Assembly (NCBI RefSeq): GCF_000003815.2
Contig: NC_049981.1
Coordinates: 33,362,588 to 33,396,143 of the forward strand
Length of the DNA stretch: 33,556 nucleotides
Source: Branchiostoma floridae
Lineage: Eukaryota > Chordata > Leptocardii > Amphioxiformes > Branchiostomatidae
Direction: 5' to 3'
This document shows, in pieces, positions 19,501 through 24,176 of the stretch (position 1 is the stretch's first letter; every line of letters starts with the position of its first letter). The translations under genes and the position numbers were made by a program. The notes under the pieces are model-generated. The model worked only from the letters and a program-made list of their open reading frames with translations. It was not told the origin of the DNA and did no database searches.

Positions 19501-20564
19501 TGCTCAGCCTGGACAACCCGCTGTCGGCCCGCGTGCGCAACCTGGTGCAGCAAATACGCAGCCAGAGGAGCAGGTTTATGAAGGTCAGTACAGGTCATGA
19601 CCTTTGGCATGGTTGCCAAGGCAACATTTGTGGATCAGATATTCTGATATTGTGTAGTTCAAATGTAAAATCATTTTGTTGAAATTTTCAAAGGTGACTG
19701 TAGTTGATTGATGTAGCATTGTTTTGTAATAACTATGGTAACTGACTGTTAAATTTTCTTTCTGTCAGCAAATTATGTAACAGCAGAACAATTTTATGTT
19801 GATTTCAAAATGTCAAACATTGGTAGTACTTTTTTTATCTCTGTCTTCAACAATTAGGACTTAAATGATGTAAACTGTATCTCTGTTATATACGTTGTCT
19901 GACCCTTACCTCTTCCCTCATGACCTCAATGAAAAGTGGCCTGTGGGCTGATTTGAGCTTTCATGAATTTAGAAAGTTTCAAACAAAGTTTAACAAACAA
20001 GCTGTGTAGCTTTCTGGCAGCTCACGATTTTAAGATGGCAAATTAGGAGGGATCATTTAGTACTTCACCAGGGTTGAACAAGTTTTCTAAAATCCACTTG
20101 TCCTATCGGGCAAGCACATAAAAAATGTACTTGCCCGAACCAATTTTTCACTAGCCCAAAATTCAAATGTCACTGTTACTAGTATATGCATTTTCACTTC
20201 CAGCAATGGAATTCTCTGTAGACAATTGCTTGATGTCATGACTGTAAAAAGTAACTAGTATATCAAAATTGCACTAAAATCAATGGAAAAATCTTACTTG
20301 CCCGATCGGACAAGTGGGGTAGGACATGCACTTGCCCGAACAGCACTTTCACTTGCCCTGGACAATAGGGCTAGTGGACTTGTTTATCCCTGCTTCACAG
20401 TATTTTGTAAATTGTTCCCACAGCTAACGATCGTGAGACAGCGGGACAAGTTGGAGCCGTGGTTCCAGCACTTCCTGGTGGAGGACAAGGGTCTGTATGG
20501 GGGGGCATCGTACGTGGACTTCCTCTGCCACATGCACAAGGAGATCAGAAACCTCCTGAGCTGA
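1480..20564 (+). CDS. SEC24: SEC24 (C/D class) COPII coat subunit, whole gene span, N-terminus outside window
   Basis: SEC24 pairs with SEC23 in the inner COPII coat at ER exit sites and binds the sorting signals of cargo. Nineteen constitutive exons are visible, about 2,470 coding bases or 820 residues. Vertebrate SEC24C and SEC24D have roughly 1,030-1,100 residues, so about 200-280 N-terminal residues lie upstream or in gaps. Domain order: Pro/Gly-rich tail, LDPD-IPSP linker, CX2CX18CX2C zinc finger, trunk, beta-sandwich, helical domain, gelsolin-like domain, and a C-terminus ending IRNLLS. Splice phases agree across every junction whose sequence is present. Class-specific words such as [33 protein letters not shown] and [12 protein letters not shown] place it with SEC24C/D, not A/B. 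Resemblance to C and D is mixed, as expected for a pre-duplication chordate gene. Exon 4210 runs into an N gap. Confidence 0.97.
1705..2038. mobile_element. fold-back element running into an N gap
   Basis: Two arms of about 145 bp are inverted copies of each other: GCAGATCAGCT at 1705 against AGCTGATCTGC ending at 2038, with shared GAGATCCCAATCAGAG and CCCCCCTCACATTAGG words. The spacer is about 45 bp. The right end meets the N run, so the boundary and target duplication cannot be seen. Confidence 0.8.
2039..2393. other. N gap (355 bases)
   Basis: Unsequenced. It directly follows the end of a long palindrome, a common cause of assembly breaks. SEC24 exonic sequence could lie here. Confidence 0.99.
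2483..2515 (+). CDS. SEC24: candidate alternative 33-nt exon repeating the LDPD motif
   Basis: A TTCCAG acceptor behind a long T/C-rich tract and a GTGAGT donor bracket 33 bases encoding [11 protein letters not shown], phase 0 at both ends. This duplicates the end of exon 1480-1659 ([11 protein letters not shown]). It could be an extra cassette exon, a duplicated exon tail with a changed N-terminal part, or a fossil. The 355-base N gap just upstream may hide related sequence. Confidence 0.55.
2516..3507. other. SEC24 intron, nothing recognised
   Basis: AT-rich intron with a short TG run near 2740. I see no exon, repeat family or RNA gene in it. Confidence 0.5.
3508..3741 (+). repeat. minisatellite of decoy acceptors before exon 3742
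   Basis: About four units of roughly 60 bp share GGTATCA(C/T)ACCAGTGTT and TGTAACCTTCCATCC. Two carry CCCCACAGATCTAGGGTGG or CCCAAAGATCTAGGGTGG, copies of the acceptor and first codons of exon 3742 (CCCACAG|ATCCAGGTG). Entry at a decoy would read ATC then TAG. Confidence 0.8.
3742..3853 (+). CDS. SEC24: SEC24 exon: IQVIEDD core entry
   Basis: The acceptor is CCTCCCACAG and the donor GTTAGT; 112 nt, phase 0 to 1. It encodes [15 protein letters not shown] then [16 protein letters not shown], the highly conserved entry to the SEC24 core immediately after IPSP. The preceding intron end consists of tandem decoy copies of this acceptor. Confidence 0.95.
3993..4000. promoter_or_regulatory. palindromic CRE-like site TGACGTCA in SEC24 intron
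   Basis: A perfect 8-bp CRE (TGACGTCA), followed by TGCATATTGCAAT. CREB/ATF-family bZIP factors bind this sequence and some regulate COPII genes during secretory stress. The function here is inferred from sequence alone. Confidence 0.3.
4210..4326 (+). CDS. SEC24: SEC24 exon before the zinc finger, 3' end lost in N gap
   Basis: The acceptor TTTTGCAG completes a split glycine codon. The exon reads [20 protein letters not shown] and continues to VIKPFAEL, matching the SEC24C/D segment before the zinc finger. The N run starting at 4327 removes the exon's end and donor. In relatives only a few residues separate this point from the next exon. Confidence 0.92.
4327..4426. other. N gap (100 bases)
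   Basis: Exactly 100 Ns, probably a placeholder of unknown true size. It hides the end of exon 4210 and its donor. Confidence 0.99.
4458..4629 (+). repeat. (GTT)n microsatellite with truncated zinc-finger exon copy
   Basis: GTT runs at about 4458-4530 and 4604-4626 flank a decoy acceptor and a copy of the first 56 bases of exon 4630 (4534-4589). It reads [20 protein letters not shown], then NV and a TAA stop, losing the zinc finger's second half. Confidence 0.9.
4630..4768 (+). CDS. SEC24: SEC24 exon: zinc finger
   Basis: 139 nt, phase 0 to 1, acceptor TTGTTGCAG, donor GTGAGT. It encodes [19 protein letters not shown] and then [12 protein letters not shown], giving the CX2CX18CX2C zinc site of the SEC23/SEC24 zinc-ribbon family. 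A truncated copy of its first 56 bases and its acceptor lies just upstream. Confidence 0.96.
5157..5400 (+). pseudogene. two decayed partial copies of exon 5803
   Basis: TGCCCGACACATGTTTAG at 5157 follows a CCCCTAG acceptor. TGCCTGACACATATTTCATC at 5359 follows CCCCCTG, which has lost its AG. Both resemble the exon start TGCCCGACACGTATTTCGCC, and both are followed by GATGTTTGTA. The copies share flanking GTAGTTGTTCCCTCC words, so whole intron-exon units were duplicated. The first copy reaches an in-frame TAG. Confidence 0.75.
5431..5756. mobile_element. 326-bp MITE with TAGCCTGGAATCC ends and 9-bp duplication
   Basis: The long inverted repeats start TAGCCTGGAATCCA(G/A)CCGT and share GGTCGCTC, TTCCTGCCAA and GGCCTTCGTTAGGATT. 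It is flanked by perfect 9-bp direct repeats AATCAGTAG (5422-5430 and 5757-5765). No coding capacity. It interrupted one of the duplicated exon 5803 units. Confidence 0.92.
5803..5918 (+). CDS. SEC24: SEC24 exon: linker from zinc finger to trunk
   Basis: 116 nt, phase 1 to 0, acceptor TGTCTCTCCCAG, donor GTAAGT. It encodes [17 protein letters not shown] and ends [10 protein letters not shown], the conserved SEC24C/D linker that leads into the trunk. Two decayed partial copies occur upstream at 5157 and 5359. Confidence 0.96.
6308..7492. mobile_element. 1,185-bp Harbinger-like element with TTA target duplication
   Basis: Left end GACCCCGTTCACATGGG, right end (inverse) GACCCTGTTCACATGAG, both followed by GCAAGTGAGTTAAA and GGAATCCGAT. 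It is flanked by TTA on both sides, the target type of PIF/Harbinger elements. Near both ends AATCCGAT or its variants is repeated many times. The interior has an open frame of 190 codons (6419-6991, plus strand) which I cannot match to a transposase. Probably non-autonomous. Confidence 0.8.
7496..8763. other. SEC24 intron remainder
   Basis: T-rich intron without recognisable exons. At 8041-8130 there is a short GC-rich island that contains the CTCF-like motif listed separately. Confidence 0.5.
8089..8104. promoter_or_regulatory. CTCF-like motif
   Basis: GCAGCAGAGGGCGCTG fits 13 of 14 positions of the usual CTCF core (CCASYAGRKGGCRS). It lies in a GC-rich island within a T-rich intron. CTCF is known in bilaterians; binding here is unproven. 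Confidence 0.3.
8764..8888 (+). CDS. SEC24: SEC24 exon: start of trunk domain
   Basis: 125 nt, phase 0 to 2, acceptor CTTTCCCAG, donor GTATGT. It opens [20 protein letters not shown], the first strand of the vWA-like trunk that contacts SEC23, and ends LLDTLP. It follows a 2.8-kb intron holding a Harbinger-like element. Confidence 0.96.
8900..9090. repeat. direct duplication of about 130-bp period after exon 8764
   Basis: AAGTGGTACAGTCCAGA and TCTGG(G/A)TGATGCCACTG occur twice about 130 bases apart. It is a two-copy tandem duplication of intron sequence next to the donor. Confidence 0.75.
9272..9350 (+). CDS. SEC24: SEC24 exon: trunk
   Basis: 79 nt, phase 2 to 0, acceptor CCCCTCTCAG, donor GTCAGT. 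It encodes [20 protein letters not shown] and ends HFYNVK, a conserved trunk beta strand and turn. Confidence 0.95.
9504..9616 (+). CDS. SEC24: SEC24 exon: trunk
   Basis: 113 nt, phase 0 to 2, acceptor CTTCCCAG, donor GTAAGG. It encodes [20 protein letters not shown] and ends VQEARAVID. The donor-side sequence AATAGGTAAGGAG recurs about 110 bases downstream. Confidence 0.95.
9600..10060 (+). repeat. duplicated donor of exon 9504 and acceptor of exon 10061
   Basis: The exon end AGATAGGTAAGGAG recurs as TTAATAGGTAAGGAG about 110 bases on. GTGTTTTCTCCTTA(A/G)TG recurs from 9676. Two units TTCTCCTTAGTGTG...GGAGAAAGCTGAATGATG precede the true acceptor TTCTCCCCAG|TTTGTTGG. Confidence 0.7.
10061..10154 (+). 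CDS. SEC24: SEC24 exon: trunk
   Basis: 94 nt, phase 2 to 0, acceptor TTCTCCCCAG. It encodes [17 protein letters not shown] and ends [10 protein letters not shown], the LLDQIP...IQAGMEALK segment of SEC24C/D. Two near-copies of the acceptor region precede it. Confidence 0.95.
10155..10262. repeat. short tandem repeat after exon 10061
   Basis: Three copies of ACTAG(C)CCGCTTAGTTCT-type units (ACTAGCCGCTTAGTTCTCC, ACTAGCTGCTTAGTTCTCC, ACTAGCCGCTTAGTTCTAT). They start within about ten bases of the donor. Confidence 0.8.
10400..10519 (+). repeat. decoy acceptor and 24-base copy of exon 10520 start
   Basis: GTCCCCAG|GCTGCAGACTGTGCGGGGAAG at 10457 copies TTCCCCAG|GCTGCGGACTGTGCGGGGAAG at 10520, each preceded by GTTGACTTGTTTGTTT. 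The decoy would read into TGA within 13 codons. Confidence 0.9.
10520..10636 (+). CDS. SEC24: SEC24 exon: trunk, [11 protein letters not shown] motif
   Basis: 117 nt, phase 0 at both ends, acceptor TTCCCCAG, donor GTGAGA. It encodes [20 protein letters not shown], then [19 protein letters not shown], among the best conserved SEC24 words. A 24-base decoy of the exon start lies at 10457. Confidence 0.97.
10883..10982. other. N gap (100 bases)
   Basis: Exactly 100 Ns, probably a placeholder. It lies just before a stretch of decoy copies of exon 11156, which may have caused the break. Confidence 0.99.
11015..11155 (+). repeat. two decoy acceptors with broken copies of exon 11156
   Basis: CCCCCCAG|ACCCTGTTCCAGCCCCAG at 11025 continues like exon 11156 but lacks 15 bases (SFYQT) and reaches TAG after GCCV. 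A second copy at 11111 keeps only ACCCTG and then CTGTGTGTAG. The true exon follows at 11156. Confidence 0.9.
11156..11326 (+). CDS. SEC24: SEC24 exon: end of trunk
   Basis: 171 nt, phase 0 at both ends, acceptor CCCCCCCCAG, donor GTAAGT. It encodes [20 protein letters not shown], then [19 protein letters not shown], and ends YKYNFFT. Two decoy acceptors with broken exon copies precede it, at 11025 and 11111. Confidence 0.96.
11327..12929. other. SEC24 intron with tandem repeats and a palindromic element
   Basis: At 11327-11460 imperfect units of CC(C/T)C(T/A)CGG(A)ACAGTGGTACAGTC type follow the donor. A palindromic element lies at 12118-12236. The remainder is AT-rich with no recognised feature. 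Confidence 0.6.
12118..12236. mobile_element. palindromic repeat, family copy 1
   Basis: The arms share AGTGCACATG(T/C) ends and GTGGGT(C/A)A(C/T)ATGTCAAAG. The centre reads TTGAAGACCCCTGG. A longer copy with the same words lies at 29493-29686, so this is a dispersed family. Confidence 0.75.
12930..13368. repeat. 78-bp minisatellite built from GTGATTGGTTAATCAC
   Basis: Units with period 78 (GGTCAGCA at 13053, 13131 and 13209), then a degenerate one. Each contains several GTGATTGGT(T/C)A words (CCAAT box in reverse) and palindromic GTGATTGGTTAATCAC. The array runs directly into exon 13369, so the last unit supplies the splice acceptor. Confidence 0.9.
13369..13465 (+). CDS. SEC24: SEC24 exon: entry to beta-sandwich
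   Basis: 97 nt, phase 0 to 1, donor GTGAGA. It encodes [20 protein letters not shown] and ends MRVRTSTG. The acceptor TTGGTTGAAG is unusual: it lacks a pyrimidine tract and lies at the end of a minisatellite (12930-13368). The protein match supports this start, but the exact acceptor could differ by a few codons. Confidence 0.93.
13466..14179. other. SEC24 intron with (GTTT)n
   Basis: A GTTT microsatellite at about 13488-13513; otherwise no feature recognised. Confidence 0.5.
14180..14325 (+). CDS. SEC24: SEC24 exon: beta-sandwich
   Basis: 146 nt, phase 1 to 0, acceptor CTCCCCCCAG, donor GTGAGG. It encodes [20 protein letters not shown] and ends SEELGAYIQ. The exon end and donor are copied four more times downstream. 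Use of the second donor would add [11 protein letters not shown] and then TAG. Confidence 0.96.
14308..14557 (+). repeat. 54-bp tandem array of exon 14180 end plus donor
   Basis: CTGGGAGC(A/C)TACATTCAG|GTGAGG recurs with exon-like ends at 14325 (true), 14379, 14433 and 14487, then 14557 with GTGGGG. The intronic part is GGTGGTCAGGGTACTGTGTT. The last copy carries a longer exon piece (ACAAGCTGAGCGAAGAGC). Read-through from the true donor gives TAG after 11 codons. Confidence 0.95.
14668..15737 (+). repeat. large tandem array of exon 15738 head plus acceptor
   Basis: Units of roughly 120-170 bp combine an intron end (TGTTCTATCCTACAG) with the first ~90 bases of exon 15738. Including the true exon, TGTGCAGTTCTGTACACCAG-type heads occur eight times and CTGTCGCTGAACTGCTGCAG nine times. 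Acceptors at 15066, 15360 and 15483 are in frame with the true exon, and the sequence between has no stop. In three other frames the array also stays open for long stretches. Confidence 0.95.
15738..15876 (+). CDS. SEC24: SEC24 exon: beta-sandwich end and helical domain start
   Basis: 139 nt, phase 0 to 1. The acceptor is ATCCTACAG and the donor a weak GTTGGT. It encodes [20 protein letters not shown], then [19 protein letters not shown]. It is the last unit, and the only one with a full 3' part, of an array holding eight copies of its first ~90 bases. Confidence 0.95.
15877..16248. other. SEC24 intron, nothing recognised
   Basis: AT-rich intron with a normal acceptor tract; I see no repeat or exon. 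Confidence 0.5.
16249..16367 (+). CDS. SEC24: SEC24 exon: helical domain
   Basis: 119 nt, phase 1 to 0, acceptor CCCACTGCAG, donor GTGTGT inside a TG-rich microsatellite. It encodes [20 protein letters not shown] and ends [13 protein letters not shown], a SEC24C/D signature. Confidence 0.96.
16368..16652 (+). repeat. TG-rich microsatellite and decoy copy of exon 16653 head
   Basis: (TG)n/(TGTC)n runs at 16368-16465 and 16578-16620. Between them CCCCCACAG|TTGATCCTTCCCGAG at 16530 copies the acceptor and first ~50 bases of exon 16653, 123 bases upstream. The decoy frame ends at TATATAA. Confidence 0.9.
16653..16832 (+). CDS. SEC24: SEC24 exon: helical domain
   Basis: 180 nt, phase 0 at both ends, acceptor CCTCCCACAG, donor GTGAGT. 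It opens [20 protein letters not shown] and ends FFYPRLLPL. Both edges have been duplicated: the acceptor side once upstream (16530), the donor side twice downstream with a 68-base period. Confidence 0.97.
16800..16980 (+). repeat. 68-bp tandem copies of exon 16653 end plus donor
   Basis: GGGGCCTTCTTCTAC...TTACTCCCCCTG|GTGAGTA recurs with ends at 16832 (true), 16900 and 16968. The intronic part is CACAGTA(T/C)TGCAGTAATCAT. The third copy has changed CCCAAGG to CCACAGG. Confidence 0.95.
17165..17335. repeat. GC-rich repeat with hairpin
   Basis: (CCAAT)-like run AATCCAATCCAATCC, then a G-rich stretch and a hairpin of CCTGCCTGGCACGG (17271) against CCGTGCCAGGCAGG (17313). The loop holds AAGTGCTC...GAGCACTT. 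Base composition differs sharply from the flanks. Probably a transposon fragment. Confidence 0.6.
17499..17690 (+). CDS. SEC24: SEC24 exon: gelsolin-like domain
   Basis: 192 nt, phase 0 at both ends, acceptor CCCCCCACAG, donor GTAAGT. It encodes [20 protein letters not shown], then [18 protein letters not shown], the gelsolin-like repeat near the SEC24 C-terminus. Confidence 0.96.
17691..18637. other. SEC24 intron with simple repeats
   Basis: GTTT and CATT microsatellites at 18058-18080 and about 18150-18180. No other feature seen before the microexon candidate. Confidence 0.5.
18638..18658 (+). CDS. SEC24: candidate 21-nt cassette microexon of SEC24
   Basis: A GGAACAG acceptor behind a T/C-rich stretch (TATCTTTGTCCCCCCCTTGCC) and a perfect GTAAGT donor bracket CCCACCTTACTGGACAAAGAA, which encodes PTLLDKE. 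The flanking exons are phase 0 on both sides, so inclusion or skipping keeps the frame. The insertion point is the loop between the gelsolin-like strands (IDIDS / GTLLSLDN), where vertebrate SEC24C and D differ in length. Confidence 0.5.
18937..19157. mobile_element. TA-flanked MITE, copy 1 (CTGTAAATGCA ends)
   Basis: The ends CTGTAAATGCATTTAAGTTCG and the inverse CTGTAAATGCAGAAATGTTCG are flanked by TA. The interior has repeated TTCGCGGTGG. Copy 2 lies at 31835-32041. TA duplication suggests mobilisation by a Tc1/mariner-type transposase. Confidence 0.88.
19494..19583 (+). CDS. SEC24: SEC24 exon: gelsolin-like domain end
   Basis: 90 nt, phase 0 at both ends, acceptor CTGTCCCCAG, donor GTCAGT. 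It encodes [20 protein letters not shown] and then RSQRSRFMK, matching the DNPLSxxVRxL...QRSRYMK segment of SEC24C. Confidence 0.96.
19888..19975. repeat. dispersed repeat, copy 1
   Basis: Shares TTGTCTGACCC(T/A)TACCTCTTCCCTC, GTGAAAAGTGGCCT-type words and GGCTGATTTGAGCTT with 26258-26340, in the same orientation. Family unknown. Confidence 0.7.
20069..20392. mobile_element. 324-bp element with CAGGGWT ends and 6-bp CTTCAC duplication
   Basis: The ends CAGGGTTGAACAAG and inverse CAGGGATAAACAAG are flanked by CTTCAC on both sides (20063-20068, 20393-20398). The interior repeats ACTTGCCCGA in both orientations. No coding capacity. The superfamily is uncertain. Confidence 0.78.
20424..20564 (+). 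CDS. SEC24: SEC24 last coding exon and stop
   Basis: 141 nt from acceptor TTCCCACAG to TGA at 20562. It encodes [20 protein letters not shown], then [20 protein letters not shown], ending NLLS. This is the nearly invariant C-terminus of SEC24C/D. The acceptor lies about 30 bases after the end of a transposon relic (20069-20392). Confidence 0.98.
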   Translation, partial: LTIVRQRDKLEPWFQHFLVEDKGLYGGASYVDFLCHMHKEIRNLLS

Positions 20565-20725
20565 GGCCGGACACGACACAGGGAACAGGGACGGGAACTC
20601 GAGACATTGTGTACATTTATTCTTAAAGTCACCGAGACTACGTCTGGCCAGGTCAGCTTGAAGAAGGGCAAAACGGACCTTTTGTTTTTTAAATGATCTT
20701 AATTACTTTTTTCCAACAACAATGT

Positions 20726-20731
20726 AATAAA
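20726..20731 (+). terminator. possible SEC24 polyadenylation signal
   Basis: AATAAA lies 162 bases after the SEC24 stop, followed by a TGTGT-containing stretch. It is the first canonical signal downstream. Other AATAAA hexamers further on could serve longer 3' UTRs. Confidence 0.45.
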
Positions 20732-23700
20732 CAAGGCTTGTGTACAAAGTAGCAATATAAAAAACATGAAAACAAGTCACAGAAATTTGACATGATGGAA
20801 ATTGTTATGAAATTTTGCAGTAGGTTTGGAATTATCCTATTGATTCTCAAGTTGCGGCAAGTTGTATTGCCTCCCTTCTTACCTTCCCTGGAAGGAGCAA
20901 AAACTCACAGTCTTAAAAAAGTGTGATCGCACCAGATTGAAATGTTCATTCCGCTGAAGTCCTGACTAAATTGTGTCTTGATGATGTGTACTAGATACAG
21001 CACACACTCCAGCATTTAGACACAATCCAGTTCAGTGCAATGTAAGCCCATTATTTAACTGCCACAATAACGTGTGTCAAACACAAAGATGTTCCAATGG
21101 CTACAAATGTAGCAGTTCCACCAGCTGACATGGTCAGACGTAGTAAGGCCTGCTTATAGAAATGTCCTTTCACTGAAAGGGGACTGGTTTTAGGGACGAT
21201 GATCGCCTCTGTAAGTTAAGTGTCGAAAGTGGAAGATAAAGTAAAATGTAAATGACACAGACATGAAATTCTAGTACTCATATTTTACATCGGAAATGAT
21301 AAAAAATGCTCCATTCTGTCTGTATTCAATTGAACATGTAATATTAACTTTCACTATTGTTTAAATAACTTCTGTGTTATCAAGTGACTCCAATGATTAT
21401 GCCCTGTCGTTAACTCAACTTTCAGACAGTTTTTCCAAAGTTGTCCCTGATGAATTACTTTTACCGATATTTGTCATATTCTGCACATTCTGTAGGCCAG
21501 CTACTGGTACCACATCAACTATGCGCAGGGTAAAGCCTCTTTCATTTAGAAATAACTGACAGATACAAATGGAATAGGAGTTTATTACTACTTGAAGCCA
21601 CAACAAGGTAATCAGTTGGTTCTTAATGCTGAAATAGAAGATCAACTTGAACACAGAGTCCGGGGGGGGGGGGGGATTCTGTACACCTATACACACAGCA
21701 GGGACAGGAATGTAGTCTGATTCTAGTTTTCCTCCCTGCCTTCTGTTTTCATCTGGACAGCTCAGATGTCAGAAAACCAAGGAAAGAAATAAGTTTGTCC
21801 TCATGTGACTTTTCTACAATCTCCCGTTTGTTTTCTTGTTGCTGATTGGCTGCTAGAAATCACAAGACGCAAAGCTGTAGGCAATCAAATGTGCTACTAC
21901 ATGTATATTTACTATGAGTTGAAATTCGCCCCATTTAAACTTGAACAAAATAAAAGTCAACTTTCTAAAACTCTCTTATACTGTTGTGACTCTCGTTTTC
22001 ACTCTGTGTTCTCCTATGCCTTTTTCTTACCCTGACTCTGAAGATTAAGTAAAGATTTACCCATACATGTATGTAAGAAGCTGCCCTCATGTGGAAAAGT
22101 TGTATTTTATTAAGTAAGCTGTCTTCTATGGGTATTTTCTTAGGGCCAAATCAATTCATTTTATTGGTTTGTGAACAGTTTGGAATAAATTTTGAAGTAG
22201 AGGAAGCGGTAAAGATGAAAACAGAATGTAGGGAAAACTAGAATTGAATGACATTCACTCCCCAAACCTCTGAACCATTTAGATTCTCTCCCCTCAGGCT
22301 CTCATGTTGGTTTTCCTGTTCAACTTTATTTTCTAGTTCTGAGAACCAGCAGATTTCCTTGGAATGGCCTCAGCTCACAGTTGCCAAGCTTGAAATGGAG
22401 AAAACTTGTCAAAAGGATTGGAACTAATCCCTTTGTTAATAATATTTACCAATTTTACTTATGCTTATAAAATGTCTGTCTACAGGGCATTATGGGATAC
22501 CAGCAAGGCATGCTGGGAAGGCCGTCATGTGTAAATATGATCTGGCGATAATTTAGACGTCAGCATTTTGTGCTGATTCATTTAGTTTAGTTTCTGAAAT
22601 GTTAATAATGTTAGCATTATCTGTGTAAACTATAATAGTATAAACATTGTGCAAACATCAAGAGCTTTGCCTTATGTACAATAAGACATAACTTGTTACT
22701 TGATTAAAATTGTTTTGATCTCGAACTGGTCGGAAATGAATTATGCAATCAATTTTGAGTTTTGTTGTTAATTTAAAAAATTCCTTTTTTTTCGATTCTG
22801 TACAAGCTGAATCTGTAACTTAAGTTCACTTTTTTTGTTGCAAGAAATCTTGGAAATAAACTGCTTTCTTCTCAAATTTAGACACTGTACATGTATGTAT
22901 AATGGTTACAGTTCAAAAGTATGGACAAGAAAAACATGCCGCAATGCTCTGTCATTGGCAGAGGATGCAGTGCAAAATCCTATGTAATGCAGCCTTAACT
23001 TTCCGTGGGAAGCACACGCTTTATCTTCGACTTTCCAAACAAAGCAACTACCATGATTTGTAATTAAAGTAATGAAAGGAATCATCACACATTTGTATAG
23101 TTTTCACTCACAACAAATTTGGTTACAACAAATAATTGTATTGGTTCTACATTGTGTCCCAGATAGAGTACGTAGTTTCATGCAAATTAACTTAAATGTA
23201 CAAATTTCATGCACATAAATGTTGTACACAGGAATTTTACATGGATTTAACAAATGATAAAAAGAAACTGTTCCATCTTCCGGGTGCTGGTAAATTTTGT
23301 TCTCCAGGTTATTGATATGATGGCTGCAGGATTTGCTAATTTATTTCTTACATCTCCATTGTAAGATACCGATGTCTGACGCCGATGATGTATTTAATGA
23401 ATATGGTAGGTTCCAGCTACATGACGTATACTTTCCATTCAGTATATTCCCACGTTTTTCTGGTACAGACCTTTTTTTTCTTGACGAGAAAGAATCTTAA
23501 CCTGATTGTCATCGGCTATTTTTCACAATAAAGTCAATAAACTGGATCCCTATGCAATTTTCCTTCACTAATTGATATGATAATAATTAAAAGCTAAACT
23601 ATTAGCCAAAATATAAAAGTACTTTGACGGAAGGATTTTGCAAACTACAATGACAAGGTAAATTCAGATAGAGCCAACAGATTTCTGTATTATTACAATG

Positions 23701-23763
23701 TACACTCTTTTTAATCCGTCTTACTTTAACAGATGTCCAATGGAGACAAATGAATATAAAAGA

Positions 23764-23769
23764 TTTATT
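23764..23769 (-). terminator. possible polyadenylation signal of the SAR1-like gene
   Basis: AATAAA on the minus strand, about 300 bases beyond the stop codon. It is one of several AT-rich candidates here. Confidence 0.3.
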
Positions 23770-24065
23770 ATCTATAAGATATAAGAAGATAAGTACTCTT
23801 CAAGTAATACATTATTGTCAATTGAGAGTTTCAAGTTCATACTTTCATAGGGATTTAATAGTATGTAAGGTACAAGTTTACACGGTTTAATAGTCAACAA
23901 CATTTCTCCCGAAGCTGCATACTTCGCTGTGTGCAATCATTTAAACATTTTGTCAAAACATCATTTCTGGTCCATTTCTTATCCAACTTGTCGCTGGTGA
24001 CAACTTGTATCACTCCCCTAGTCTGCAAAGTTGGCTGTTCCATGCAGAGGAGCGCCTCCCTGTGT

Positions 24066-24176
24066 TCAGAAGTGCTGTGCCAGCCAGCGGAAGGCCTCCC
24101 CGTACCCCTGCTTCTCCTTCACACTGACCATGAACAGCTCAACGGCTCGCTGGCCCTTGGGAGGGGGCGCGGTCTC
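24066..24176 (-). CDS. SAR1-like last exon and stop
   Basis: 111 nt from acceptor CACCACAG to TGA. It encodes [20 protein letters not shown], then [16 protein letters not shown]. Canonical SAR1 has [22 protein letters not shown], so the Cys next to the base-contacting Ser is Val here. Confidence 0.93.
   Translation of the reverse strand, partial: ETAPPPKGQRAVELFMVSVKEKQGYGEAFRWLAQHF

Larger units (their letters stand above)
20565..24065. other. convergent intergenic region between SEC24 and SAR1-like
   Basis: 3' flanks of both genes. It has a G14 homopolymer (21662-21675) and AT-rich sequence with scattered AATAAA hexamers. No open frame here resembles a protein I know, and no RNA gene is seen. 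Confidence 0.55.

Noticed and set aside
21662-21675. G14 run as a regulatory G-quadruplex
   Set aside because: A single homopolymer; may be a sequencing length error and has no clear gene context.
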